This document shows, piece after piece, positions 43,420 through 52,278 of a stretch of DNA of 64,000 bases. The stretch's first letter is position 1. Each line of letters opens with the position of its first letter. The notes beneath the pieces were generated by a model. It saw only the letters and a list, made by a program, of their open reading frames with translations, did no database searches and was not told the origin of the DNA. The DNA is from Roseiarcus sp963774195 (GTDB lineage: Bacteria > Pseudomonadota > Alphaproteobacteria > Rhizobiales > Beijerinckiaceae). Both the position numbers and the translations under genes were made by a program. The stretch lies in NCBI GenBank assembly GCA_963774195.1, contig CAVZDY010000006.1, positions 265,974-329,973 of the forward strand, written 5' to 3'.

Positions 43420-44497
43420 TCACGAGGGCCGCAAAAAGCCGACGGCGGCTTCGAGCCCGCCAGCCATCGCGAGGACCTCCTCATCGGCGTGGCGACGTCC
43501 GACGATCTGAAGTCCGACCGGCAGCCCCTCCGAAAGACCAACAGGCACGGAAATAACCGGACAAGCCGGGACGAGATTGAACGGAGCGCAAAGGTCGAGT
43601 CCGCCGTAGCGGCCATCGGGCAGGTCATGTCCGAAATCGTCGTCCGTCTGGTCGACAAATGGCGCCGGCGCCGCGCATGTCGGACACAGGAGGGCGTCGT
43701 ATCGCATGAATAGCGCCATCAGGTCGCGCCACAGACGGGTCCTCAGCACTTCGATGCGCTTATAATCCGTGGCGCTGAGCTTGCGGCCCCTCTCGATCAG
43801 CGCCAGGACGGCGGGATCCATACGCGCCGCGAACACTTCCACGCGGTCCCCGAAATAAGCCGACATGAAGACGTTCCACATGTCCAGCCAACGATCGTTC
43901 ACCTCCCGGGTCCAAGGCAGGGCGACCTCGTCGACGATCGCCCCTGCGTGCCTGAGCCGGTCCGCCGTCCGGCCGACAAGGTCCGCGATGGCGGGGTCGA
44001 CCGCGTAGTAGCCGAGATCGGTCGAGAGAGCGAACCGGCGTCCCGACAATGCGCCGTCTCGCGCCCGGCTGGCGTCCAACGGCGTATCGAGCGAGAGCGG
44101 ATCCTCGTCGCTCGGTCCCGCTGTCGCCTCCATGAACAGGATCGCGTCCTCGACCGTGCGCGCCAAGGGGCCGAAATGCGTCGAACACGCTCGGCAGGAC
44201 GTCATGGGCATGCGGCCCAAACTCGGCTTGAAGCCGACGACGCCGCAAAAAGCTGCCGGTATTCTGACGGAACCGCCCGACCGGACCTTCGACCACGGCG
44301 CGGTCAGCGGCGGCAGCCGCTGCCATCGCTTCGTCTTCGAGGATCAACGCAAAACAATTTAGGTCGCGCTGCAGCGATTTCGCCCGCGCCAGCGAACGAT
44401 CGATCGGGTCAACGACTGGGAATGCGCCGGCGCGGATCGAGGCCGCCATGCCGCCGGCGGTCGGCGTGAGAGGATCATCCATGGGAATGAGGGTCAT
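43420..44497 (-). pseudogene. Amidase-signature enzyme with the catalytic centre deleted
   Basis: The N-terminal part (ATG 44497: MTLIPMDDPLTPTAGGMAAS, then VVEGPVG) jumps into another frame at about 44270, which resumes at GGSVRIPAAFCGVVGFKPS and runs to the end (GLPVGLQIVGRRHADEEVLA). The segment with the catalytic lysine (KDL) and the Gly-Gly-Ser-Ser serine stretch is missing. It therefore encodes no working amidase. The remainder is well preserved, which suggests a recent deletion. Confidence 0.85.
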
Positions 44498-44776
44498 TGG
44501 GCGCCTCATCGCACTTGATCGACTACACGTTAGACCAAGCTGACGCTGATGGCGCGGCCGAAAACAGCCACAAACAGTGGAAAAAATCGGGGGTCCCTGC
44601 TGGTGATCCCAGGGGCAACGCACAATATGGGCAAGTGGTGGCTTTTGGGCACGGCGCTGCCCCTTGGCGCCGGCCGGGACGGGCGCAACCGGCCATCGGC
44701 TCCGCCGCTTCAAAGGTCAGCTCTCCACAACGGCGACTTTCCGCGGGGACCGGCCGGACATGTGTCTTAGATTAGG

Positions 44777-45359
44777 TCACATGGATATCGGCGACACGCC
44801 AAACAGCCAGAGGTGCAGCCCCCAGAGAAGGGAGGTCCAAATGACGAGGCCCAATATGACGGCGCCGATCGTCGCGCCCCAGTGCGGAGCGGGATAAACG
44901 ACAGCATTGCGCTGGTCTCGCGTATAGGAACTACGAAGGTCGGCGACCGCCCAGATGATGAACGCGCCGAACAGAACAAGGTCGGCGCTTGAGCCGTTGG
45001 ATAGGAGGTGCGCCGCCGCCCAAATTGCGACGCTCCAGACCATCGGATGATGCACAGCGACTGCGATGTGGCTTTTCCTGAAGATGTAGGCGCCCATTGC
45101 GATCGCGCTGAAGAGCATCAGGAGGATCGTTATGTGCCGCGCCCAAACCGGCGGCGTCCAAAGCCCGACGACGTTCCACCGTGCCTGCGCGAACCCCACG
45201 ATAAACAGGACGAAGCCGATGACCGAAAGGAGGGAATAGAATCCCCTTCCACAGTCCTTCTCCGAGCCGCCCGATCGCCTTTGCGCGGCCGTCTTCCGCA
45301 AAAATGCGGGTCGAATGCAACCCAAGAAAAATCACGAGGCCGAGTACGAGAATCGCCAT
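44777..45359 (-). pseudogene. NnrU-family membrane protein, frameshifted
   Basis: The start MAILVLGLVIFLGLHSTRIF then GRLGEGLWKG is in one frame (ATG 45359, GGAGG upstream), and FYSLLSVIGFVLFIVGFAQA, HHPMVWSVAIWAAAHLLSNG to the end in another. One extra base in the G run at 45243-45246 explains it. NnrU proteins are membrane proteins tied to denitrification (nitric oxide/nitrite) in some alphaproteobacteria and related to isoprenylcysteine-methyltransferase-like folds. The lesion is in a homopolymer, so a sequencing error is a real alternative. Confidence 0.82.
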
Positions 45360-45565
45360 GTTGCAACCTCCGGTCTGAAGGAAGAAGCGATTGAGATCAC
45401 AATTCGTGGCCGTGGTAATGTTGGGCTGGTGGTCAAAATCAAACACTTGGTACCCGCCTCGATGGGCCGCTGTGGGGGGAGCGGAAGGTCGGCCTATGGA
45501 ACGGTTCGCATTTTGAAACCGACGTTCCCCTTGCTGCGCGAATCGAGACGGCGTATGCGCGATGT

Positions 45566-45865
45566 ATGTTGTTGATCGTTGGAACAGTCCGCCTCCCGCC
45601 CGAGAACCTATCTGATGCGCGGCCGGTGATGAGGCGCATGGTGGAAAGCAGCCGAGGAGAAGATGGCTGCGTAGAATACGGTTACGCAGAGGACATTTTC
45701 GACGCCGGTCTCATCCATGTGAAGGAAATGTGGAGCGATCAGGCTGCCCTTGATAGGCATTTCGCGTCTGATCATATCGCAAGTTGGCGTGCAGCATGGC
45801 CAACCCTCGGTATTCATGATCGTGATCTACGCGTTTATGATGTGGGGGACCCACGTCAGACCTGA
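45566..45865 (+). CDS. Antibiotic-biosynthesis-monooxygenase domain protein
   Basis: A 99-residue ABM-fold dimeric barrel protein: GTVRLPPENLSDARPVMRRM, EDGCVEYGYAEDIFDAGLIH, VKEMWSDQAALDRHFASDHI. Homologues such as YgiN oxidise quinols. No cofactor is bound by the fold. It is a single gene; the preceding interval 45360-45565 is without another gene. The ATG at 45566 has no strong ribosome site. Confidence 0.85.
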   Translation: MLLIVGTVRLPPENLSDARPVMRRMVESSRGEDGCVEYGYAEDIFDAGLIHVKEMWSDQAALDRHFASDHIASWRAAWPTLGIHDRDLRVYDVGDPRQT

Positions 45866-46007
45866 ATTGAAATCTGCCTTTGAATGCCTGCTTCCAGCGA
45901 CGCTTAGACTACGGTGATCGGCTACCTTCGGTCGCCTCCGGCCGGTCGTATTGGGTACCAAGCGTCAGGTTTTCACCACTAGCTCGGTGCGAAGCGCCTT
46001 AGCGACA

Positions 46008-47795
46008 CTAATCACCGGGTGCCCATCGTTCGTTGACCCACTTGAGACTGGGGGCCAGAAAAGCAGGAATATCTGTCGCTTCCGGCCACTCGATAGGCAT
46101 GCAGTTGTTTGGACCGACGTCCGTCTTGCCGCGTCCCGCAAGAACCGCTTCATACCATCCCTGCAATGTCGGTGAGTTCTGCCGGCTGAAGTTCTTGACC
46201 TCGCCTTCCTGTCCAAGCTTCAGCAGAGTAACAAACAACGCAGACTGATAAATCCTGTCTTTTAGCCCTCCCGAATCCACCTTCGCCCATTCTGAATTGA
46301 TGACCGAAATCAGTTCACTGTCCGCCTGCCCAATTCGGCAGATGGCAAGAAGAGCAAGCACCCTCTCGCGATCGGCCCCACTATGCGCCAAAAACTGGTC
46401 ACGATATATCGAATACATTTTTGGTCCTACGTCTGCTAGGCGCAGATAAAGCAACGGATACTTATCAAGTAGCGAGCGATCTCTTCTTGCCGCGTCGGAC
46501 AGGAGGTCCTGCACTGTACCAAATTCGGCTGGACCAAGGGCTTCAATTCCGGCGGCCAGGACGCTGACCTGCAGGAGTTTGCCGGGAGCGTCGAAAGCAT
46601 CGACTTGACTCAAGTCGAGGAACCGCTTGGTCATCGCAACGGCGAAGCGCCCCAAGCGGGAGGGATTGCTCGCAATCAGGAAACTCGTTCTCCAAGAGAG
46701 AGGCGGACTTCGCCCGTCGATGATAGCCTGCAACGCCTCGAACGCGGCGTCTTCACCGGGAGCGGCGCGCACCGGCGGGTCGGCTCCGAAATCAGAATTC
46801 CGATAATTCGCAACTTCATGTTGAGAAAGCCCCTTGATCCCTAGCATGATGCTTATCGGATCGGGGTACAGTGCGCGATCGACAAAGTCCGGCCGACTCT
46901 CGATCGACATCTGGTCTGTTGCAAACTCCGCCCGACATCTTCGGCTCGGAGGATCCAGAGAAAACTTACAACCAATTTTGAAAATTGGAATAATCGGCAG
47001 CCGGCGGACGTAACCCGACTTGAATATACCTATGACATGTCCGTCGACATTTAATGACGTCGTTTTTACGCCGATATTCCAATCATTAGAGCCCTCGCCT
47101 GCGTAATCATAAACGCTAGCCGTAATGACTTTTCCCGGCGGACGCTCCTGGATAGCTAATATTCTAACGTTCGATTGAATGCGAGCGCCCCAATCGACCG
47201 AGAGAACCTGGACGCCATCGGCGTTTATTGATAGATATTCCTTGATCATGTCTCTTGCAATCAGCCTATAAGAGACATACCCATCTCGGATATAGGTTAG
47301 ATCTCTCGCGTAGACAACAGGAATAGCGTGCGTCGCCGCGAAGATGTCTGCTTGTTCAATAACCAGCGAATGCTGTTTCGCATTGAACTCGAGGACCAAT
47401 TTCGGGTTTGTTTTTCTTAATTCGTCCGACTCGAGCTTGACATGGACGCCCTGCCACCAAAACGCCAAGTAGTAACTTACGTAAAACATTATAGGAATTA
47501 ACATCGCTACCCGCGGCAGGCTCCCCATCAGTGCTTCAATAAGCAAGCTAAGAAGAACGAGTTGGCCAAGCCAGCCGACAAGGATATCCGCGTCATATCT
47601 TTCCAGGATAGGCCCTGCGCCTGACGTAAATTCGAGACTTATCAGAATAAACAGGGCGACTGCGAACCAAACAGACGGTGCTCGCGACAGTCGCTTCGGC
47701 GCACGTTTTATTACGGGCCTGCTGGGGTACGCAGCTTTCCAGGGATTGGCGCGCAACCAAACTTTTCGGGGTGGATGTAAACCCATCGCGTGCAT
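46008..47795 (-). CDS. Large membrane-anchored protein of unknown family
   Basis: A 595-residue protein I do not recognise. Three hydrophobic stretches lie near the N-terminus (about residues 42-60, 72-92 and 95-112; for example WFAVALFILISLEFTSGAG), followed by a large hydrophilic part with a mixed sheet-like region (about 115-300) and a helical repeat-like end (about 350-590). Base composition is more AT-rich than neighbours, particularly 46980-47660. It reads in the same direction as the Tad genes and starts 69 bases after the lipoprotein, so it could be the last gene of that cluster or an insertion. Confidence 0.65.
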   Translation of the reverse strand: MHAMGLHPPRKVWLRANPWKAAYPSRPVIKRAPKRLSRAPSVWFAVALFILISLEFTSGAGPILERYDADILVGWLGQLVLLSLLIEALMGSLPRVAMLIPIMFYVSYYLAFWWQGVHVKLESDELRKTNPKLVLEFNAKQHSLVIEQADIFAATHAIPVVYARDLTYIRDGYVSYRLIARDMIKEYLSINADGVQVLSVDWGARIQSNVRILAIQERPPGKVITASVYDYAGEGSNDWNIGVKTTSLNVDGHVIGIFKSGYVRRLPIIPIFKIGCKFSLDPPSRRCRAEFATDQMSIESRPDFVDRALYPDPISIMLGIKGLSQHEVANYRNSDFGADPPVRAAPGEDAAFEALQAIIDGRSPPLSWRTSFLIASNPSRLGRFAVAMTKRFLDLSQVDAFDAPGKLLQVSVLAAGIEALGPAEFGTVQDLLSDAARRDRSLLDKYPLLYLRLADVGPKMYSIYRDQFLAHSGADRERVLALLAICRIGQADSELISVINSEWAKVDSGGLKDRIYQSALFVTLLKLGQEGEVKNFSRQNSPTLQGWYEAVLAGRGKTDVGPNNCMPIEWPEATDIPAFLAPSLKWVNERWAPGD

Positions 47796-47864
47796 CCGGC
47801 GCTGCGCAACCTCCTCGAACCGGCGGCTGGCAGGAAGCTTCCTCTTCCCGCGGACTGCGTTCAG

Positions 47865-48344
47865 TTACGGTCCAGCCGTCGCCGCTCCGCTTCCGCTGAC
47901 ATTCGATTGGAAGCCCGCGGCGCCGCTGCCGGAGGTCGATTGGAACGACCTCTTCGCGGTCCCGACTTCCCTCAACCCGCTCTCATACTCTCCGGCCGCC
48001 CTCGCCGCCTGTGCGCCGTCGCCGGGAATGTTGGTGTTGCTGGAATAACGCGGCCAGGGCGTGGCTGTCTGCAGCGCCGTGTTCGCCGCCTGGGCGTTGC
48101 CGGCCCCCGGCGAAATCGTCAGGCTGCGTTGCGTATAGTCAGCAAACGGGTCGTCGAACGGCGCATCGCCGAAGGTAGGGCGGCCGCCGACAAAGGCCGG
48201 CACATAGCCAGCGTAGCTGTTGTGATACACTGGCGGATAGGGGCATTCCACCCGATAGCAGGCCGTGTATCCGCCGGGCTCGCAGCCGCCGAGCGCTGCC
48301 GCGAGCCCGAGCGCCGCGACAACCTGGAGAGATCGCGCACGCAT
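47865..48344 (-). CDS. Small lipoprotein of the Tad locus
   Basis: A 159-residue predicted lipoprotein: signal MRARSLQVVAALGLAAALGG with lipobox LGGC, then CYRVECPYPPVYHNSYAGYV and a Gly/Ser/Ala-rich tail. No known domain. Its ATG overlaps the cpaC stop codon by one base (TGATG), so it is translated with the secretin. By position it may help secretin assembly, as CpaD-type lipoproteins do, but it lacks CpaD similarity. Confidence 0.75.
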   Translation of the reverse strand: MRARSLQVVAALGLAAALGGCEPGGYTACYRVECPYPPVYHNSYAGYVPAFVGGRPTFGDAPFDDPFADYTQRSLTISPGAGNAQAANTALQTATPWPRYSSNTNIPGDGAQAARAAGEYESGLREVGTAKRSFQSTSGSGAAGFQSNVSGSGAATAGP

Positions 48345-49963
48345 CACTTGGCCTCCAGAATGTAGCCGTAGGGTCCCTGCAGACTTCCGCCGCTGGTGAC
48401 GAATTCGGTGTATTTCTTCTTTCGCTCGGTGTCGCCCATCAGGAACAGGTCGGAATCGTTGGCCTCCAACGAGGTGTCGAACGGCGTCGCGAGATGCTTG
48501 CCGGGGGGGACGGGCCTGACAAGATGCACGGTGACGATCACGACGAGGTCCGTCTCCGCCTTCTGATAGTTCGTCGAACGGAACAGCGCGCCAAGAACCG
48601 GAACATTGCCGAGCCACGGCAACTGCGAAAGCTGGTTGACGTCCTGAGCTTGCAGGAGGCCGGCGACAGCGAAGCTCTGGCCGTCGCGCAATTCGACCGT
48701 GGTGTCGGCGCTCCGAGTGTTCAACTCTGGGATTTGCGTTCCGTTGACGATGACCGACGTCGTGCTGGAGACCTGGCAGACCTGCGGCCCAAGATGGACA
48801 TTGATCAACCCCGTAGTCAGCACCGTTGGGATGAAGTTGAGCGTCACGCCGCAGGGGTAATAATTGACCGTCACCGTCGGCGTCGTGCCGATCGTCCCCG
48901 GCTGTACTGTCGGAACGGGGACTTCAGCGCCCGCAAAGAAACTCGCCTTCTCCCCCGATTGCGAGATGAGATCGGGCTCGGCGAGGGTCTTGGCCAGCCC
49001 CTTCTCCTCTAGCGCCGAAACAAGCGCGTCGATCTTCAGTCCGTTGGTGTTGACAACTTGGGCCAGAAGGGCGCCGAACGGCGTGGACGCGGCCGCGGCC
49101 CCGGGAAGAACTCCGCTGAGAAGGGGAACAAGCGTGCCGCTGCTCTGTCCACCGGAGCCGTTCGCTTGAATGGTGGTGTTTGTGACGCCAATAGACTGGC
49201 CTGTGATGCTAGCGCCGCCGGAGCCGGTGATGGAGCCGGATGCCAGCGTATTCGTGGGCGTGCCCAGCCCCGAGACGCCTACCCCGTTTTTGTTCCCGCC
49301 AAAGAAATTCACGCCGAGATCGCGGGTCGCGGTGCGGTCGACCTCGAGAAAGCGCACTTTCAGCATCACCTGCTGCGTCGGCGCGACGCGCATGGCGTCG
49401 ATGACGGGCGGGTCGTTCCCCGACGGATCCTTCGGCGCGAGGGCCTTGGCCACGTCGACCGCACGCCCCGCAGAGACGGCGTCGCTCGCCTCGCCGCTCA
49501 ACACCACTTTGCCGTTCGCGCTGGTGACTTTAATGCTCCCGGAGCCGGTGCTCGCGGCGATGCTGCCGTTCAGCGAGGCGGCGTCGAGCGCCACCTCTAG
49601 GTCGACCACCGCAACCAGGTGCTTGTCGCCGTCGAACACGGAAACATTGGTCGTACCGACCTTCTTTCCCTGCACATAAAGCGTGTGATCGCTCATCGGC
49701 ACGAGGTCTGCGATGTCCGTCGAGCCGATCACGGCCGTGGCGAATGACTGTTTGAAAGTCAGGACCTTCGACTTGTAGAGCGTTATGGTGAAATGACGGA
49801 CCGGCGCGTCTTCGACGACTTGCGCCCGAGCCGGCCGGTAACACCCGACGAAAATCAGGCTCGCGGCCACAACCGCCGCGGTCATGAAACCCCCGAGACG
49901 CTCCAAGCGTCGAGCACTATGGTCATGGCGTCTCGCCGATGATGACCGTTCGTCGTGCGTCAC
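48344..49963 (-). CDS. cpaC: Tad pilus secretin CpaC/RcpA
   Basis: A 539-residue outer-membrane secretin. A signal region (MTAAVVAASLIFVGC) is followed by a pilus-formation N-domain (SKVLTFKQSFATAVIGSTDI, YVQGKKVGTTNVSVFD), a BON-type region, and the secretin domain (LISQSGEKASFFAGAEVPVP; AVAGLLQAQDVNQLSQLPWL; VPVLGALFRSTNYQKAETDL). It forms the pore through which the Flp pilus passes. The start is a GTG at 49963 after GGGGGG; ATG 49885 is possible. It is placed at the far end of the locus, not beside cpaB. Confidence 0.95.
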   Translation of the reverse strand: MTHDERSSSARRHDHSARRLERLGGFMTAAVVAASLIFVGCYRPARAQVVEDAPVRHFTITLYKSKVLTFKQSFATAVIGSTDIADLVPMSDHTLYVQGKKVGTTNVSVFDGDKHLVAVVDLEVALDAASLNGSIAASTGSGSIKVTSANGKVVLSGEASDAVSAGRAVDVAKALAPKDPSGNDPPVIDAMRVAPTQQVMLKVRFLEVDRTATRDLGVNFFGGNKNGVGVSGLGTPTNTLASGSITGSGGASITGQSIGVTNTTIQANGSGGQSSGTLVPLLSGVLPGAAAASTPFGALLAQVVNTNGLKIDALVSALEEKGLAKTLAEPDLISQSGEKASFFAGAEVPVPTVQPGTIGTTPTVTVNYYPCGVTLNFIPTVLTTGLINVHLGPQVCQVSSTTSVIVNGTQIPELNTRSADTTVELRDGQSFAVAGLLQAQDVNQLSQLPWLGNVPVLGALFRSTNYQKAETDLVVIVTVHLVRPVPPGKHLATPFDTSLEANDSDLFLMGDTERKKKYTEFVTSGGSLQGPYGYILEAK

Positions 49964-50031
49964 ACTGCCCCCCGCCCTTCGCCGATTTACGGCGATTCAG
50001 TCTTCAATACGCTACCGCCGCCGGCGCCCCG

Positions 50032-50616
50032 TCATTGAACACAGTCGACGCTCCCGCACGGCTCCCCGTCCGATGCTCGCTCAACGAATTGCAAACTTTG
50101 ATTGAGCAGAGCGAGATTGTTTATCGCCGTCGCGTTGCCGGGATCCAGCTTGATTGCGGCGTCGAATTTCGTTCGAGCCTTCCTCAAATCCCCACGCAAC
50201 ATATAAGAGTAGCCCTCGTTATTGAGGATACTCGGAGTATTGCCGACCAGTTTAGCCGCAGCCGCATAGCTGCGATCCGCGAGATCGAATCGTCCCAATC
50301 GATCGTAGCTCGCCGCCAGCCCAACCCAGGCGGTCGCGTCCTTGGGGGTTTTTTCGACGGCGTTCTGAAAATATTGCTGAGCTAAACCGAAATTGCCCTC
50401 GTAAAAGCGCTGGATGCCCAATTTCACCGGCTCGTCCGACGGGTAGTACTTCACATCACCAGGATTCTGCCCTGTAACGGCGTTCGGAACCGGCGTGGGC
50501 GTCGCGGTTGGCTCGCAACCGGCCAGCCCGACGGCGACGATCGCCGCCGTGCTCATCCGAAGGAAACCCGTCGCCCCGCTGGTCGCACAAAAAACCGACT
50601 TCGTCAGCCACCCCAT
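50032..50616 (-). CDS. tadD: TadD-like TPR lipoprotein
   Basis: A 194-residue protein with a lipoprotein signal (AAIVAVGLAGC) and about three tetratricopeptide repeats: GIQRFYEGNFGLAQQYFQNA, AWVGLAASYDRLGRFDLADR and ILNNEGYSYMLRGDLRKART. TadD is the pilotin-like lipoprotein that supports secretin function. AAGGA precedes the ATG. It is followed, 68 bases on, by cpaC. The hydroxylase gene lies upstream, with 184 bases between. Confidence 0.85.
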   Translation of the reverse strand: MGWLTKSVFCATSGATGFLRMSTAAIVAVGLAGCEPTATPTPVPNAVTGQNPGDVKYYPSDEPVKLGIQRFYEGNFGLAQQYFQNAVEKTPKDATAWVGLAASYDRLGRFDLADRSYAAAAKLVGNTPSILNNEGYSYMLRGDLRKARTKFDAAIKLDPGNATAINNLALLNQSLQFVERASDGEPCGSVDCVQ

Positions 50617-50800
50617 TCCGCTTCCTTCCGCCTACTAAACACCGCGCCCAAAGTGTTGTTGCGTAACCAGCGAAATTCAACGACGGGATCGGCAGGGCCG
50701 CCCGAATCTTTTGCGCCCGCGAACAGCGCTATTATTGTGATTAAATTAGCTGATCGAATGAAGTACGTCTACTCGGCCACCAAGAAGCGGTCAATTTCAT

Positions 50801-51727
50801 CTAAAGGATTGGCGTCCGCCCCTCTCGATCCGCTCCCGCAGGCGGGAATGGACGCGGCGGCTCACTTTTCACACTCCGGCTGATCTTCGGATTTGCGGCA
50901 TGCATGACGGGGCAACCAGCGTACCGCGCGATTACCCGCGGCCTCAACCGTCGCAATACAGTTGTGGGCCACCGTAGGTGACGAAATGGCCAGATGACGC
51001 CCTCTATGGCGCTAACGCGCACTGGAGGAACGAGCCCGGTGACCGGATATTCGTCTGGCATCGGTATCCAGGCTGTGCCGAACAATATGTCCCACAATGG
51101 GAGAAGAGACGCGAAATTCTTGTCGTAGTGCTCCGGCATCGCCGAGTGATGAATGCGGTGCCATTGCGGACTATTCAACACTGTGATCATTCGGCCCATC
51201 GGAAAGCGAACGTTCAGGTGGGCGCAAGTATCCGGGAAAAAGTGTATGAGGCTAACAATGACCTGAATGTCCGGCGGAACTTGGAACAGAATGGGCATGA
51301 TGGGCAGAACGGCGCTCGACATGACCCTTTCCATCCACAAATGCCGGGCGCCGGTAACGAACGTCAAGGAATTGGCGCTGTGATGAAAAGAATGCATCGC
51401 CCACAAAAAGGGGACAGCATGCTGCAGGCGGTGAAATATGTAGGTATACAGATCGGACACTAATACCAATATTACGATGGATATGAAATACCAGCAGCCA
51501 TGCGTTGGCAACCGTATCCAGCCGTGCCCCGTGGCGCTCAGGATGAGACCACTGCACACAGCGATGATTGGCGCACAAAGCGCTGTTAACGCAAGATTTA
51601 TGCTTACCACCTTCCAGTCTTCAACAATATCTGAAATGCTCGTCGCTGCAATTGGCCACCTTCGCTCCAGTATCCGGGCGATCCCAGCCATTGCCACTAT
51701 CAGTAGGACGACAATCAGGATCTGCAT
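50801..51727 (-). CDS. Sterol-desaturase/fatty-acid-hydroxylase family protein in the Tad locus
   Basis: A 308-residue integral-membrane di-iron enzyme with about four helices and the histidine boxes HRLQH, HSFHH and HRIHH. It hydroxylates or desaturates a lipid such as a fatty acid, sterol or hopanoid. It lies between the TadE-like gene and tadD on the same strand, with 80 bases upstream and 184 downstream. Its base composition is lower in GC than the flanking Tad genes. It may be an insertion into the locus, or may modify lipid around the pilus; nothing in the sequence decides this. Confidence 0.88.
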   Translation of the reverse strand: MQILIVVLLIVAMAGIARILERRWPIAATSISDIVEDWKVVSINLALTALCAPIIAVCSGLILSATGHGWIRLPTHGCWYFISIVILVLVSDLYTYIFHRLQHAVPFLWAMHSFHHSANSLTFVTGARHLWMERVMSSAVLPIMPILFQVPPDIQVIVSLIHFFPDTCAHLNVRFPMGRMITVLNSPQWHRIHHSAMPEHYDKNFASLLPLWDILFGTAWIPMPDEYPVTGLVPPVRVSAIEGVIWPFRHLRWPTTVLRRLRPRVIARYAGCPVMHAANPKISRSVKSEPPRPFPPAGADREGRTPIL

Positions 51728-51806
51728 TGCCTCTCATCGAGTCGCTACGCTTCGTTCCACTCGTCCAAGTTCGGGACAAGGTTCAAATTGTCGCTCAGCG
51801 CACGGC

Positions 51807-52250
51807 CTAGAAGGGAATCGAGGTCGACGCGCTAGGCGCGTTGAGCGCCGTCCCCCAAATCGGCACCAGCATGCTGAAGCCGGGTTGGGCTGCTGTAATC
51901 GTCAAAGGACTTTTCCCGCCAGTCGAGGCCACTATGGTCACGGTAGGCGTGAGGCCGGCCCCGTACAGGAAGGGGGCAACGGCCTGCTTCTGTGCGGCGG
52001 TCAGCATGTAGGCGCTGCTGTTAGCAGCGTTGCTGGTGCAGCCCGAAGGTGACGTCTTGGCTACCTCGGCAGGCAGGTAGCAGTTGATCGCCATGTACCG
52101 AGCCTCGGCATTCGCGAGCGCACACAAGGACTGCGCCGTAATGGCGTAACGGCCCAGATCGAAGATCACGAACATCAACGTGAACAAAGGCACGGCGACG
52201 AGGCAAAACTCCCACGCCGCCGCGCCGCGCCGATCGAGCTTTCTCATCAT
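51807..52250 (-). CDS. TadE-type minor pilin
   Basis: About 147 residues: MRKLDRRGAAAWEFCLVAVP, a hydrophobic helix with the TadE Glu (WEF), then a short globular part (YAITAQSLCALANAEARYMA). The GAAAWEF segment fits the pseudopilin cleavage site of the Tad system, G before a Glu at +5. Starts at 52277, 52250 and 52247 are all possible; the one at 52277 would be two bases from the tadG stop. It is translated after tadG. Confidence 0.82.
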   Translation of the reverse strand: MMRKLDRRGAAAWEFCLVAVPLFTLMFVIFDLGRYAITAQSLCALANAEARYMAINCYLPAEVAKTSPSGCTSNAANSSAYMLTAAQKQAVAPFLYGAGLTPTVTIVASTGGKSPLTITAAQPGFSMLVPIWGTALNAPSASTSIPF

Positions 52251-52278
52251 TGTCGCACTAAAGCCACATATTCGCATA

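Noticed and set aside
43298..43658. N-terminal extension of the MBL hydrolase
   Set aside because: It would overlap the amidase and has no similarity; ATG 43298 has a suitable ribosome site.
44498..44776. Short frames between the amidase and NnrU pseudogenes
   Set aside because: None has a start with a ribosome site or a recognisable motif; I see no gene there.
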